Assembly (NCBI GenBank): GCA_903905285.1
Contig: CAIVFQ010000072.1
Location: 1-17,661 of the forward strand
Direction of reading: 5' to 3'
Source of the DNA: an uncultured Alphaproteobacteria bacterium
Lineage (GTDB): Bacteria > Pseudomonadota > Alphaproteobacteria > Paracaedibacterales > CAIULA01
Length of the DNA: 17,661 bases
Below, piece after piece: positions 1-7,417 of this stretch. The position numbers and the translations under genes were made by a program. A model generated the notes under the pieces. The model made no database searches, was not told the DNA's origin, and saw only the letters and a list, made by a program, of their open reading frames with translations. Position 1 is the stretch's first letter, and every line of letters starts with the position of its first letter.

Positions 1-93
1 GCTTTCTCTCAACGAGACGCAAACAGGGGTTTAATATCTTTCATGCCATCCTAAATCCTCAGTTCTGCCCACAATAAACCTGGGTAGTTACAC

Positions 94-309
94 TTATTCT
101 AAAGTGACACCGGGTTGCAGAAATCTTTCCCCTTTGTCTGATTCTAACAGTCCTGCTAACAGCTTTAGCAATGTTGATTTGCCACAGCCATTGCGCCCCA
201 CCAAACAGGTTTTGTCACCCTGAGCTAAATGGATGCTTAAATCTTGGAATAAAGGACGCCCACCAAAAGATAAGCTGGTTTCGCGTAATGATAATAAAGG
301 TGCTGACAT
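94..309 (-). pseudogene. N-terminal remnant of an ABC-F family ATPase (Uup-like)
   Basis: The 71 residues match the start of an ABC-F ATPase, a soluble twin-ATPase protein that acts on ribosomes and has no membrane domain. The Walker A motif GRNGCGKST lies at about residues 38-46, followed by the usual LLKLLAG helix. The frame then stops at a TAA right after LQPGVTLE, where family members continue to roughly 600 residues with a Q-loop, signature motif, Walker B and a second ATPase domain. A second in-frame TAA follows two codons later, and all three minus-strand frames contain stops between 93 and the window edge, so one missing base does not rescue it. There is no clear ribosome binding site before the ATG. 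It is divergent from lysK, 69 bp away. I read it as a decayed gene. The far end lies outside the window, so a further fragment beyond position 1 cannot be excluded. Confidence 0.7.
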
Positions 310-320
310 AGCGGAGATGA

Positions 321-349
321 TTGACTTACTAGATGGGTTTGCTTAGCTT
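321..349 (+). promoter_or_regulatory. Possible promoter of the lysK operon
   Basis: TTGACT at 321-326 is a good -35 match. With a 17-base spacer it is followed by TAGCTT at 344-349, a poor -10. It lies 30 bases before the lysK ATG, in the gap between the divergent ABC-F remnant and lysK. The call rests mainly on the -35 box and the position. Confidence 0.2.
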
Positions 350-378
350 ATTGATACAAAAGATCACAGGATATTGAT

Positions 379-1950
379 ATGAATTCTTTTAACGCAACGC
401 ATTACCAAAATGCCAAGTCATGGCCCTTTGAAGAAGCCCAAAAGATTTTAAAACGAATTGAGAATAAACCACCAACAAAGGGATTTGTTTTGTTGGAAAC
501 GGGCTATGGTCCCTCTGGCTTGCCACATATTGGAACCTTTGGTGAAGTTGCCCGCACAACCATGGTGCGTCATGCGTTTGAACAATTATCAGATATCCCC
601 ACCCGTTTATTCAGCTTTTCGGATGATATGGATGGCTTACGCAAAATCCCCGATAACGTTCCCAATCAAGAGATGCTCCACCAACATCTGGGCAAACCAT
701 TGACCATGGTTCCCGACCCTTATGGTCAATATGAAAGTTTTGGTCACCATAACAACGCCATGCTGCGCCGGTTTTTAGATTCCTTTGGTTTTTCCTATGA
801 ATTTCAAAGCTCTAGTGATTGGTATAAAAGTGGTCGGTTCGACCCCACCTTGAAACTTGTGTTGCAACATTATGATGCCATTATGGCGATTATGCTGCCA
901 AGCTTAAGGGATGAACGCCGGGCAACATACAGTCCGTTCTTACCAATCTGCCCCAATACTGGACAAGTGTTGCAAGTCCCCATGGTGGAAATTCGTCCCG
1001 AATCAGACAGCGTTGTTTATCGCGACCCGCAAACCAACCAACTGGTTGGGGTTTTGGTGACAGGCGGCCATTGTAAATTGCAGTGGAAGGTCGATTGGGG
1101 CATGCGCTGGCACGCATTTGAAGTAGATTACGAAATGTCAGGCAAAGACCTGATTGATTCTGTTAAATTATCAACCAAAATCTGTCGTGTTCTCGGCAGT
1201 ACCCCGCCCGAAAACCTTACCTATGAATTGTTCCTAGACCAAGAAGGGCAAAAGATTTCCAAGTCAAAAGGTAATGGCCTGACCATTGATGAATGGCTGA
1301 CGTATGCCCCCACGGAAAGTTTGGGCTATTACATGTTTCAGTCTCCGCGTAAAGCCAAGCGCCTTTACTTTGATGTGATTCCCCGCGCTGTTGACGATTA
1401 TCTATCGATGGTGGCTAAATACCCTGAACAACCGGCCGAAACTCAAATTGATAATGCTGTTTACCATGTACACACAGGCAGCATCCCCACCAGTGAAAGT
1501 GGCCTTAGCTTTACCATTTTATTGAACCTGGCTTCTGTTTGTAATGCCGAATCTCCCCAAGTCTTATGGGGTTTTGTACAGCGTTATTTGCCGGACTCCA
1601 GCCCTGAAACCATGCCATTTTTGGCCCGTCTTATTGACCATGCTATATGTTATTACCAAGACTTTGTGAAACCCACCAGGGCTTACAGGCCCCCTAGCGA
1701 TCAAGAAAGAGCAGCTTTGCAAGACCTAGCGACTGAACTCTCTAAGCACACCAATTCAGCTACAGTCGATGACTTACAAGCCTTGGTTTTCGAGGTCGGC
1801 AAACGTCATGATTTTACCGACCTTCGGGCCTGGTTTGGAACCTTGTACGAAATTTTGTTAGGCCAAAAGGAAGGTCCCCGCATGGGTTCCTTTATTGCCT
1901 TATACGGTGTGGAGAATACCGTTCAGTTGATTCAGGAGAAACTTGCTTGA
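379..1950 (+). CDS. lysK: Class I lysyl-tRNA synthetase
   Basis: Charges tRNA(Lys) with lysine using ATP in the cytoplasm. This is the class I (Rossmann-fold) form found in archaea and most alphaproteobacteria, unrelated to the class II LysS. The HIGH motif appears as HIGT at residues 50-53 after GPSGLP, and the KMSKS loop as KISKS at residues 292-296. The order N-terminal Rossmann fold, KISKS loop, C-terminal helical anticodon-binding part is normal, and 523 residues is the usual length. The ATG at 379 is preceded by a weak AGG about nine bases upstream. Its stop overlaps the start of the L,D-transpeptidase gene, so the two should be translationally coupled. No second lysyl-tRNA synthetase is visible here, so this is presumably the essential copy. 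Confidence 0.95.
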   Translation: MNSFNATHYQNAKSWPFEEAQKILKRIENKPPTKGFVLLETGYGPSGLPHIGTFGEVARTTMVRHAFEQLSDIPTRLFSFSDDMDGLRKIPDNVPNQEMLHQHLGKPLTMVPDPYGQYESFGHHNNAMLRRFLDSFGFSYEFQSSSDWYKSGRFDPTLKLVLQHYDAIMAIMLPSLRDERRATYSPFLPICPNTGQVLQVPMVEIRPESDSVVYRDPQTNQLVGVLVTGGHCKLQWKVDWGMRWHAFEVDYEMSGKDLIDSVKLSTKICRVLGSTPPENLTYELFLDQEGQKISKSKGNGLTIDEWLTYAPTESLGYYMFQSPRKAKRLYFDVIPRAVDDYLSMVAKYPEQPAETQIDNAVYHVHTGSIPTSESGLSFTILLNLASVCNAESPQVLWGFVQRYLPDSSPETMPFLARLIDHAICYYQDFVKPTRAYRPPSDQERAALQDLATELSKHTNSATVDDLQALVFEVGKRHDFTDLRAWFGTLYEILLGQKEGPRMGSFIALYGVENTVQLIQEKLA

Positions 1951-2450
1951 TCCTTAAAACTATTAGCCCTTACGAAGTAGAGTGGCAAGGTCAGCGCCTT
2001 CAATGTGCCATGGGACGATCAGGCATCAAAGCTGATAAACGTGAAGGAGATGGAGCCACGCCCACAGGGTGTTTTCAGCTTGAAAAAGTTTATTACCGGT
2101 CTGATCGGTTAGCCAAGCCTGTTACGTGTTTACCGGTTATTGCCATTCAAGCAGACGATGGCTGGTGTGACGATGCAAAGGATGTCTTTTACAACCAACC
2201 TATTAAGTTACCTTATGCTGCCAGCCACGAACAGTTATGGCGCGAAGACCCTCTTTATGACCTGTTGATTGTGATCAGTCATAACCAAAATCCTGTTATA
2301 CCGGATATGGGCAGTGCGATTTTTATTCACTTGGCCCGCCTTGATGATAAAGGTCACTACGGTACAACAGAAGGGTGTCTGGCCTTATCCCTACCCAACT
2401 TACAATTAATTCTCTCAACGGCGACGTCTGATGCTGTCTGGATTGTTTAA
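1947..2450 (+). CDS. YkuD-family L,D-transpeptidase, cytoplasmic/unsignalled form
   Basis: Encodes a 167-residue L,D-transpeptidase catalytic domain, the fold that makes or exchanges 3-3 peptidoglycan cross-links through an active-site cysteine. The signature H...(S/T)xGC is present: His128 in IFIHLAR and Cys144 in TTEGCLALS. The protein starts directly with the domain and shows no signal peptide or transmembrane segment, as in a short alphaproteobacterial subgroup whose periplasmic action is not obvious. The start is a TTG at 1947 that overlaps the lysK stop codon (TTGA). It is supported by the ribosome binding site AGGAG at 1934-1938, eight bases upstream. The 3' end overlaps the next gene by 20 bases, so lysK, this gene and the metallopeptidase form one operon. 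The family is secure; the in vivo substrate is not. Confidence 0.87.
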   Translation: MILKTISPYEVEWQGQRLQCAMGRSGIKADKREGDGATPTGCFQLEKVYYRSDRLAKPVTCLPVIAIQADDGWCDDAKDVFYNQPIKLPYAASHEQLWREDPLYDLLIVISHNQNPVIPDMGSAIFIHLARLDDKGHYGTTEGCLALSLPNLQLILSTATSDAVWIV

Positions 2451-2964
2451 GTTTTTTATTCCGCAAGCAATCTTGACCCCTCCCCGTCTTAAAGAGGGCA
2501 CAATCCTTCCCATTCTAGGGTTCGAACGACAAATTGTTTTTAGGCACGATATCAGACGAAAAGTAACCATAACAAATCAACAAATTATCATTTCAACCCC
2601 TGGCCAAGATTTTGCCAAAGTTTTAGAGGCCGGATTAAAAGATCATATTCGTCAGATTTTTCAAGACCTTTGCCAAGATTTGGCTGGCCGCCTAGGCACC
2701 CATTTCAACAAAATTGCAATTCGTGATACCCGCAGCCGTTGGGGTAGTTGTTCCAGTAACGGCAACTTATCGTTTTGCTGGAGGCTTATTTTTGCGCCAC
2801 CCTCTGTTGTTAAATACTTAGCCGCCCATGAAGTTTCCCATTTGAAACATATGAATCACAGCCGCATCTTTTGGAAAGCTGTGGCTAGCCTTGACCCTGA
2901 CTATGCAATCGCCAGGCAATGGCTGCGTCACAATGGCCAAGGATTGTTACGGATAAAGTTTTGA
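2431..2964 (+). CDS. YgjP-like (WLM/DUF45) zinc metallopeptidase
   Basis: Predicted zinc-dependent hydrolase of the YgjP group. The zinc motif HEVSH lies at residues 133-137, followed by the third ligand candidate His143 in KHMNHSRIFW. Upstream is the family hallmark RSRWGSCSSNGNLSFCWRL. At 177 residues it is shorter than typical members (about 230), with a reduced N-terminal half but an intact catalytic part. No signal peptide or membrane segment is convincing. The ATG at 2431 lies inside the preceding gene and lacks a strong ribosome binding site, which suggests translational coupling. The cellular substrate of this family is poorly known. Co-transcription with an L,D-transpeptidase hints at a housekeeping or envelope-linked role, which is inference. 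Confidence 0.87.
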   Translation: MLSGLFKFFIPQAILTPPRLKEGTILPILGFERQIVFRHDIRRKVTITNQQIIISTPGQDFAKVLEAGLKDHIRQIFQDLCQDLAGRLGTHFNKIAIRDTRSRWGSCSSNGNLSFCWRLIFAPPSVVKYLAAHEVSHLKHMNHSRIFWKAVASLDPDYAIARQWLRHNGQGLLRIKF

Positions 2965-3000
2965 ACAAAAGATTTATTTGCGGCGTGTGATCATCTAAAT

Positions 3001-3200
3001 TTTCGGAAGGTTCCTCAACAAAATTTTGGGCATAGTGGTGCCTTGAGGGGCCCGCCCCAAAAACTCACACAGCGCCCGCCCCGCCGCCACACACAACATA
3101 ACCCTCCCTCTGCCTCGAAATCTCAACAATCCCAGGCACATCTATTCATTGGTTTCCATACCAACGAACATTCGTCTACAGTGACAAAGCGCTCTGTCAC
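3001..3200. other. Structured, GC-rich intergenic segment; candidate non-coding RNA
   Basis: The gap 2965-3384 between convergent genes has no supported protein gene, but this part holds several nested inverted repeats. GGTTCCTCAA (3009-3018) pairs with TTGAGGGGCC (3043-3052) over ten positions including two G-U pairs. GGCA (3029-3032) and TGCC (3039-3042) form an inner stem stacked on it. TGCCT (3111-3115) pairs with AGGCA (3134-3138), and TTGGT (3149-3153) with ACCAA (3160-3164). ACACAGCGC (3067-3075) can pair with GCGCTCTGT (3189-3197) with one mismatch, enclosing the last two hairpins. The near-palindrome 3181-3200 could instead fold on itself. The segment around 3045-3105 is strikingly C-rich on the plus strand in an AT-leaning genome. 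I could not match it to tmRNA, RNase P, SRP RNA or 6S RNA, and saw no convincing promoter or terminator, so strand and ends are unknown. The rest of the gap (3201-3384) shows nothing I can name. Confidence 0.3.
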
Positions 3201-3384
3201 GTCAACAAGGCAACCCTGCCTATATTAAAATAAACAAGGGGGCTTTTAAAAAACCCAATCACGCACCCGACTCATCTCAGGTGTAACTAAACCACCATTG
3301 TCAGAGTACCGTGGGAGACGTTAAAAAATGGTTAAAGGCAATCACTTCGCACAACATCCTTTAATTAATCACACGCCCTATCCT

Positions 3385-4506
3385 TTAAGTGACCCAGTTT
3401 CCATACGCTTTTAAGGTTTTAGCCGTCATCTGTTCAAGAGAAAAATGGTCAATAATGTGTTGACGGGCCACCAAACTCATCTGTGTTTTCTGATCGATTG
3501 GTAAAGAAAATTGGCGTCTTATGGCATGGGCCAAAGCCCCCGCATCACCAGCTGGAACCAAAAATCCTGTTTGGTCATCCATACAAAGCTCCGGCGTGGC
3601 GCCCAAATTCGTCCCTATATAGGGGCGAGCCATGGATAAGGCCTCCGCCGTCACCCTGCCAAACGCCTCTGGTTCAATCGAACACGATAACACCAAGTCA
3701 GCCGCAGCATAGGCCGTTGGCATATCCTGGCACTCTTGAATGAAGGTTACCGGCAAGCCTTGGGTTTGTTGATGTAAAAGGTTTCTGTAGTCTTGGCGTC
3801 CTTGATCAGACCCTAAAAACACGACATGAACGGGCAAATCCGTTATCTGCTTTAAGGCCTTTATCAAAACCTCTTGCCCTTTCCAACGAGTTAACCTCCC
3901 CGGCAATAAAATCAAAAACTTATTGGCAAGGACTTCCCATTTTTGTTTCAATTTTTCCACATAGTCAGGCGATATCGTGGCTGGGTCAAAAAGGTCTGTG
4001 TCAATCCCCTCGGGAATAACGACAACCTTGGGATTCAAATCACCATGTTCTCGTTGAATATGTTGCGCAACATAATCCGATATGGCAATCACCTGATCAC
4101 CACGTGCCATGACAGAATTATAAAAACGTTTCAAACGATTATGCGAATTATACACCCCATGATAGGTGGTGATGAAGGGCACTTTCATGCGCCGTGCAGC
4201 CCAAAGCGCGCTCCACGCCGGCATCCGTGACCTGGCATGAACAAGCTGAATGTTGTGGTCTTTGATAATCTGGCATATGGCTTTTGCGTTTGCCCATAAA
4301 GACCAGGGCGATTTTTTATCCAAAGGTAACAACAAATGAGTGGCACCAAAAACTTCTAACGGCTTGACAAGATCACCCCCAGCCGAAGCCACAAACGTGG
4401 GCGCCTTCTGACACAAAATTTGTGCCCAATCTAAGGTGGCCTTTTCCACACCACCACTTTTCAAGGCAGGCAGAACTTGCAACACACGGGGCAACCTATC
4501 CGCCAT
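3385..4506 (-). CDS. Glycosyltransferase family 4 (GT-B fold)
   Basis: Retaining GT4-type glycosyltransferase that probably transfers a sugar from a nucleotide donor to a surface polysaccharide or LPS core. The N-terminal acceptor domain opens with the glycine-rich GGVEKA stretch at residues 18-23. The C-terminal donor domain has GRLTRWKG at 203-210 and the E-x7-E motif from Glu280 to Glu288 in EPEAFGRVTAEA. No membrane segments are evident, which fits a cytoplasmic, membrane-associated enzyme. I place the start at the ATG at 4506 (373 residues), overlapping the end of potI by 11 bases. A TTG at 4551 would add 15 residues that do not look like the family and overlap potI further. It is the last gene of the minus-strand unit with potFGHI, an odd partner for polyamine import. 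Acceptor and linkage cannot be read from sequence. Confidence 0.86.
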   Translation of the reverse strand: MADRLPRVLQVLPALKSGGVEKATLDWAQILCQKAPTFVASAGGDLVKPLEVFGATHLLLPLDKKSPWSLWANAKAICQIIKDHNIQLVHARSRMPAWSALWAARRMKVPFITTYHGVYNSHNRLKRFYNSVMARGDQVIAISDYVAQHIQREHGDLNPKVVVIPEGIDTDLFDPATISPDYVEKLKQKWEVLANKFLILLPGRLTRWKGQEVLIKALKQITDLPVHVVFLGSDQGRQDYRNLLHQQTQGLPVTFIQECQDMPTAYAAADLVLSCSIEPEAFGRVTAEALSMARPYIGTNLGATPELCMDDQTGFLVPAGDAGALAHAIRRQFSLPIDQKTQMSLVARQHIIDHFSLEQMTAKTLKAYGNWVT

Positions 4507-5314
4507 AGAATCGTTTTTTCCATTGCTGACGGGCAATAATAACCCCCGCAATCACAACACCCAAACTAACGATACCAACGATAACAGTCGCCAAGGCATT
4601 AATTTCAGGCGTGATGCCCAACCGAACACTAGAGAAAATTAACAACGGCAAGGTCGTCGCCCCAGGGCCTGACAAAAAGCTGGCGATCACCACATCATCA
4701 AGGGACAAGGCAAACGATAACAACCAACCCGAAATAAGGGCGGGCGAAATAATTGGCAAGGTTATCGTCATAAAAACTTTAAAAGGTTTTGCGCCTAGAT
4801 CTAAGGCGGCCTCCTCCAACGATTGATCAAAATCCTGTAATCGCGATTGAACAATCACATAGACATAAGCCATGGCCAAGGTTGTATGCGCAATCGTCAC
4901 GGTCATAATACCCCTCTGGGCTGGCCAACCAATAAGGCGTTCTAATGTCACAAAGGTTAACAAAAGGGCAAGGCCGGTAATCACCTCTGGCATCACTAAG
5001 GGGGCAGAAATAAGACCCCCGAAAAGGGTTCTTCCCCGAAATATTTTTCGACGGGTCATGGAAACAGCAGCCAAGGTCCCTAAAATAACAGAAAGCGTCG
5101 CTGTCATGGCTGCAATTTGCAGACTGGTCAAAACAGCCGCCAGCAGCGTTTCATTCTCAAATAAAAGCTGATACCAACGCGTTGAAAAGCCCGTCCACAC
5201 ACCTGGCAAGCGGGATTGATTAAAAGAAAACACAATCAAAAACAAAATGGGCATGTACAAAAAAGTGTACCCAATAATCAATGCTGTGACGCCTGGTACT
5301 GATAATCGACGCAT
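4496..5314 (-). CDS. potI: Polyamine ABC transporter permease PotI
   Basis: Inner-membrane permease of a putrescine-type importer, the partner of PotH. It has about six hydrophobic segments and the binding-protein-dependent permease EAA loop beginning SLEEAALDLGAKPF (from residue 165), which docks on the ATPase PotG. Long stretches resemble E. coli PotI, such as GYTFLYMPIL near the N-terminus, APLVMPEVITGLALLL at about 104-119 and SLDDVVIASFLSGPGATTLP near the C-terminus. At 272 residues it is close to the family length. The ATG at 5314 follows a strong ribosome binding site (AAGGGGA), and the gap to potH is 12 bases. Its last codons overlap the glycosyltransferase start. It resembles PotI more than PotC, and the binding-protein-first gene order agrees. 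Confidence 0.92.
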   Translation of the reverse strand: MRRLSVPGVTALIIGYTFLYMPILFLIVFSFNQSRLPGVWTGFSTRWYQLLFENETLLAAVLTSLQIAAMTATLSVILGTLAAVSMTRRKIFRGRTLFGGLISAPLVMPEVITGLALLLTFVTLERLIGWPAQRGIMTVTIAHTTLAMAYVYVIVQSRLQDFDQSLEEAALDLGAKPFKVFMTITLPIISPALISGWLLSFALSLDDVVIASFLSGPGATTLPLLIFSSVRLGITPEINALATVIVGIVSLGVVIAGVIIARQQWKKRFYGG

Positions 5315-5326
5315 GTGTGTTCCCCT

Positions 5327-6265
5327 TTACCGACCAGCCAAGTTTAAGTTTCGTTGCTGATAATGTTGGAATGTCATAATCGGCACAACAAATACAACCA
5401 TCATCGCAACGGCCAAGGCACACGCGCGTGGCCAATCTTGATTGTTAAAAAACTCCGACCATAAAGCACGGCCAATCATGAACGTATCAGGGCCACCTAA
5501 AAGTTCAGGGATAACAAACTCACCAATGGCAGGTATGAAAACCAATATACAGCCAGCGATAATACCAGGCTTTGATAAAGGCACCGTCACCCGCCAAAAT
5601 GTTCGCCATGGCCCTGCCCCTAAATCATAGGCCGCCTCACAATAGGCAGGATCAATTTTTTCTAATGACGCGTAAATGGGTAGAATCATAAAAGGGAGAT
5701 AACAATAAGTGATGCCCAAACAAACCGCATAGGCGTTATCTAAAAGCGATAAAGACTCGGTGATGAACCCCCATTTTAATAACATCGTGTTGATAATACC
5801 TTTAGCACTCAGCAAGCTCATCCAGGCATAAACACGAATCAGAAACGATGTCCAAAAAGGCAACAAAACCAGTAACAATAAAAGGGTGCGCCAATGTTCA
5901 GAGGCGCGGCTCATGCCATAGGCCATTAAGTACCCCAGACCCAGACAACACAACGTTGCCGTTCCAGAAATTTTTAACGACGACCAAAACGCTTCCCTGT
6001 AAAAGGAATCGGTTAACAAAGCGGTGAAATTACCAAAATTCAACCGAATTTGCAGCAGGTCATTATCAAACCATTCATAAAGACTATGAAACGGAGGAAG
6101 GGCAAAAATAGCCTGGGAAAAGCTGATTTTTAAAATCAATAAGAACGGAATAAAAAAGAAAACAAAAAGCCATAAATACGGCACACCAACCGCTAAGGAC
6201 TGGAAAGAATGTCGAAAGCAATGTTGCCATAATTGAAAAAATTTTTGTGAATATTTCTGCATCAT
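5327..6265 (-). CDS. potH: Polyamine ABC transporter permease PotH
   Basis: First permease of the polyamine importer, 312 residues, close to PotH and longer than most PotB proteins. It has an N-terminal hydrophobic segment at about residues 27-47, a large periplasmic loop, and further membrane segments. The EAA loop is at about 210-234 (CEAAYDLGAGPWRTF...SKPG). The stretch after it, with LVFIPAIGEFVIPELLGGPD and then EFFNNQDWP, is characteristic of PotH. It pairs with PotI to form the membrane channel. The ATG shares one base with the potG stop codon (TAATG), so the two are translationally coupled. A second ATG follows immediately and could equally be used. No missing segment or frameshift was seen. 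Confidence 0.93.
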   Translation of the reverse strand: MMQKYSQKFFQLWQHCFRHSFQSLAVGVPYLWLFVFFFIPFLLILKISFSQAIFALPPFHSLYEWFDNDLLQIRLNFGNFTALLTDSFYREAFWSSLKISGTATLCCLGLGYLMAYGMSRASEHWRTLLLLLVLLPFWTSFLIRVYAWMSLLSAKGIINTMLLKWGFITESLSLLDNAYAVCLGITYCYLPFMILPIYASLEKIDPAYCEAAYDLGAGPWRTFWRVTVPLSKPGIIAGCILVFIPAIGEFVIPELLGGPDTFMIGRALWSEFFNNQDWPRACALAVAMMVVFVVPIMTFQHYQQRNLNLAGR

Positions 6266-7407
6266 TATATCGTCAACATGACGCCGTTTTCAGCGCGCCA
6301 AAATAAGTACACTTCATCGTCCCATTTGACATCACGTTCTGACAACCGTAACAAGTTTGGCAAAGCAGCCTGAATAATCTTTCCTGACTCTAGCCGAACA
6401 TAATAAATTGATAAATCTCCTAAATAGGCTATTTCCTTCACAATGCCTTTTACCGTGTTGCGATTACCCACCACAGGTGTCGTGGATATCATGACCTTTT
6501 CTGGGCGAATCGCAATGGCCACCCGTGACCCAATAGGCAACGTTGCCGTATCGGTTACGTACAAAAAACAACCCGCATCTGTTGAATCGATTAAGACATG
6601 GTCAGGTTCATCTTCCACAACCAAACCTTCGAAAATGTTCACACTGCCGATAAATTCAGCCACAAAACGAGAGTTGGGATATTCATAAACATCATGAGGC
6701 ACCCCAAGCTGACGAATACGGCCTTCTTCCATAACGGCCATGCGCGTTGACATGGTCATAGCCTCTTCTTGATCGTGGGTGACAAGCACAAAGGTAATGC
6801 CCACCCGTTCTTGAATGTTAACCAATTCGAATTGAGTTTGTTCTCTTAATTTTTTGTCTAACGCTGCCAAGGGTTCATCAAGCAATAATAATTTGGGTTG
6901 TTTCACAAGACTTCGAGCCAAAGCGACCCGTTGACGTTGCCCCCCTGAAAGCTCCTGGGGTTTTCTATGGCCATACCCTGCCATTTTCACCAATTCTAAA
7001 CTTTCATTCACCCGCTCATGAATCTCGGTTTTGTTTAAAGGTTCTTGGCGCAGACCAAAAGCAATATTTTGATACACCGTCATGTGGGGAAATAAGGCAT
7101 AAGACTGGAACATCATATTCACCGGCCGGCGATACGGTGGCCAGTTAGTAACATCCACACCATCAATTAAAATGCGTCCACTGGTTGGAGATTCAAACCC
7201 CGCCAATAACCGCAACAAAGTTGTTTTGCCACAACCTGACCCACCCAAAAGCGAGAATAACTCTCCCTTATAGATAGACAGAGACACGCCCCTCACCGCT
7301 TGAACGGCACCAAAATTCTTGGTAATCCCTTCCAACTGAATATAGGGAACAGCATTTGAATCTTGCCATGGTTCCAAGGATCGTAAGGGACTATTGGGTA
7401 GAAGCAT
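6265..7407 (-). CDS. potG: Polyamine ABC transporter ATP-binding protein PotG
   Basis: Cytoplasmic ATPase that powers import through PotH and PotI. With the start used here (380 residues), Walker A is GGSGCGKTT at 55-63, the signature LSGGQ at 153-157, Walker B LLLLDEP at 173-179 and the switch histidine His211 in VTHDQEEA. The C-terminal part, after about residue 240, matches the regulatory TOBE domain of PotA/PotG and UgpC-type ATPases. PPYRRPVNMMFQSYALFPHM is typical of PotG. I chose the ATG at 7407 because AAGGA sits about eight bases upstream, overlapping the potF stop. A TTG at 7428 would add seven residues and lie inside potF, with no comparable ribosome binding site. All ATPase motifs are intact. 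Confidence 0.93.
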   Translation of the reverse strand: MLLPNSPLRSLEPWQDSNAVPYIQLEGITKNFGAVQAVRGVSLSIYKGELFSLLGGSGCGKTTLLRLLAGFESPTSGRILIDGVDVTNWPPYRRPVNMMFQSYALFPHMTVYQNIAFGLRQEPLNKTEIHERVNESLELVKMAGYGHRKPQELSGGQRQRVALARSLVKQPKLLLLDEPLAALDKKLREQTQFELVNIQERVGITFVLVTHDQEEAMTMSTRMAVMEEGRIRQLGVPHDVYEYPNSRFVAEFIGSVNIFEGLVVEDEPDHVLIDSTDAGCFLYVTDTATLPIGSRVAIAIRPEKVMISTTPVVGNRNTVKGIVKEIAYLGDLSIYYVRLESGKIIQAALPNLLRLSERDVKWDDEVYLFWRAENGVMLTI

Positions 7408-7417
7408 CGGGTTTTCC

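Noticed and set aside
3001..3200. tmRNA, RNase P RNA, SRP RNA or 6S RNA as identity of the intergenic structure
   Set aside because: I looked for the RNase P P4 sequence, the SRP GGAAG-type apex, a tmRNA tag and T-loop and the 6S central bubble on both strands and found none convincingly. A covariance-model search could overturn this.
3043..3228. Open frame of 61 codons in the convergent gap
   Set aside because: Composition follows the C-rich base skew (P, H, Q, T, S repeats), with no ribosome binding site and no family resemblance; it overlaps the structured segment.
3328..3414. Small plus-strand frame of 28 codons with GGGAG ten bases upstream
   Set aside because: It runs into the 3' end of the glycosyltransferase on the other strand, and nothing else supports expression; kept only as a weak possibility.
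4507..4551. Longer glycosyltransferase start at a TTG (4551)
   Set aside because: The extra 15 residues are unlike the family start and come from potI coding sequence; the ATG at 4506 begins right before the conserved domain.
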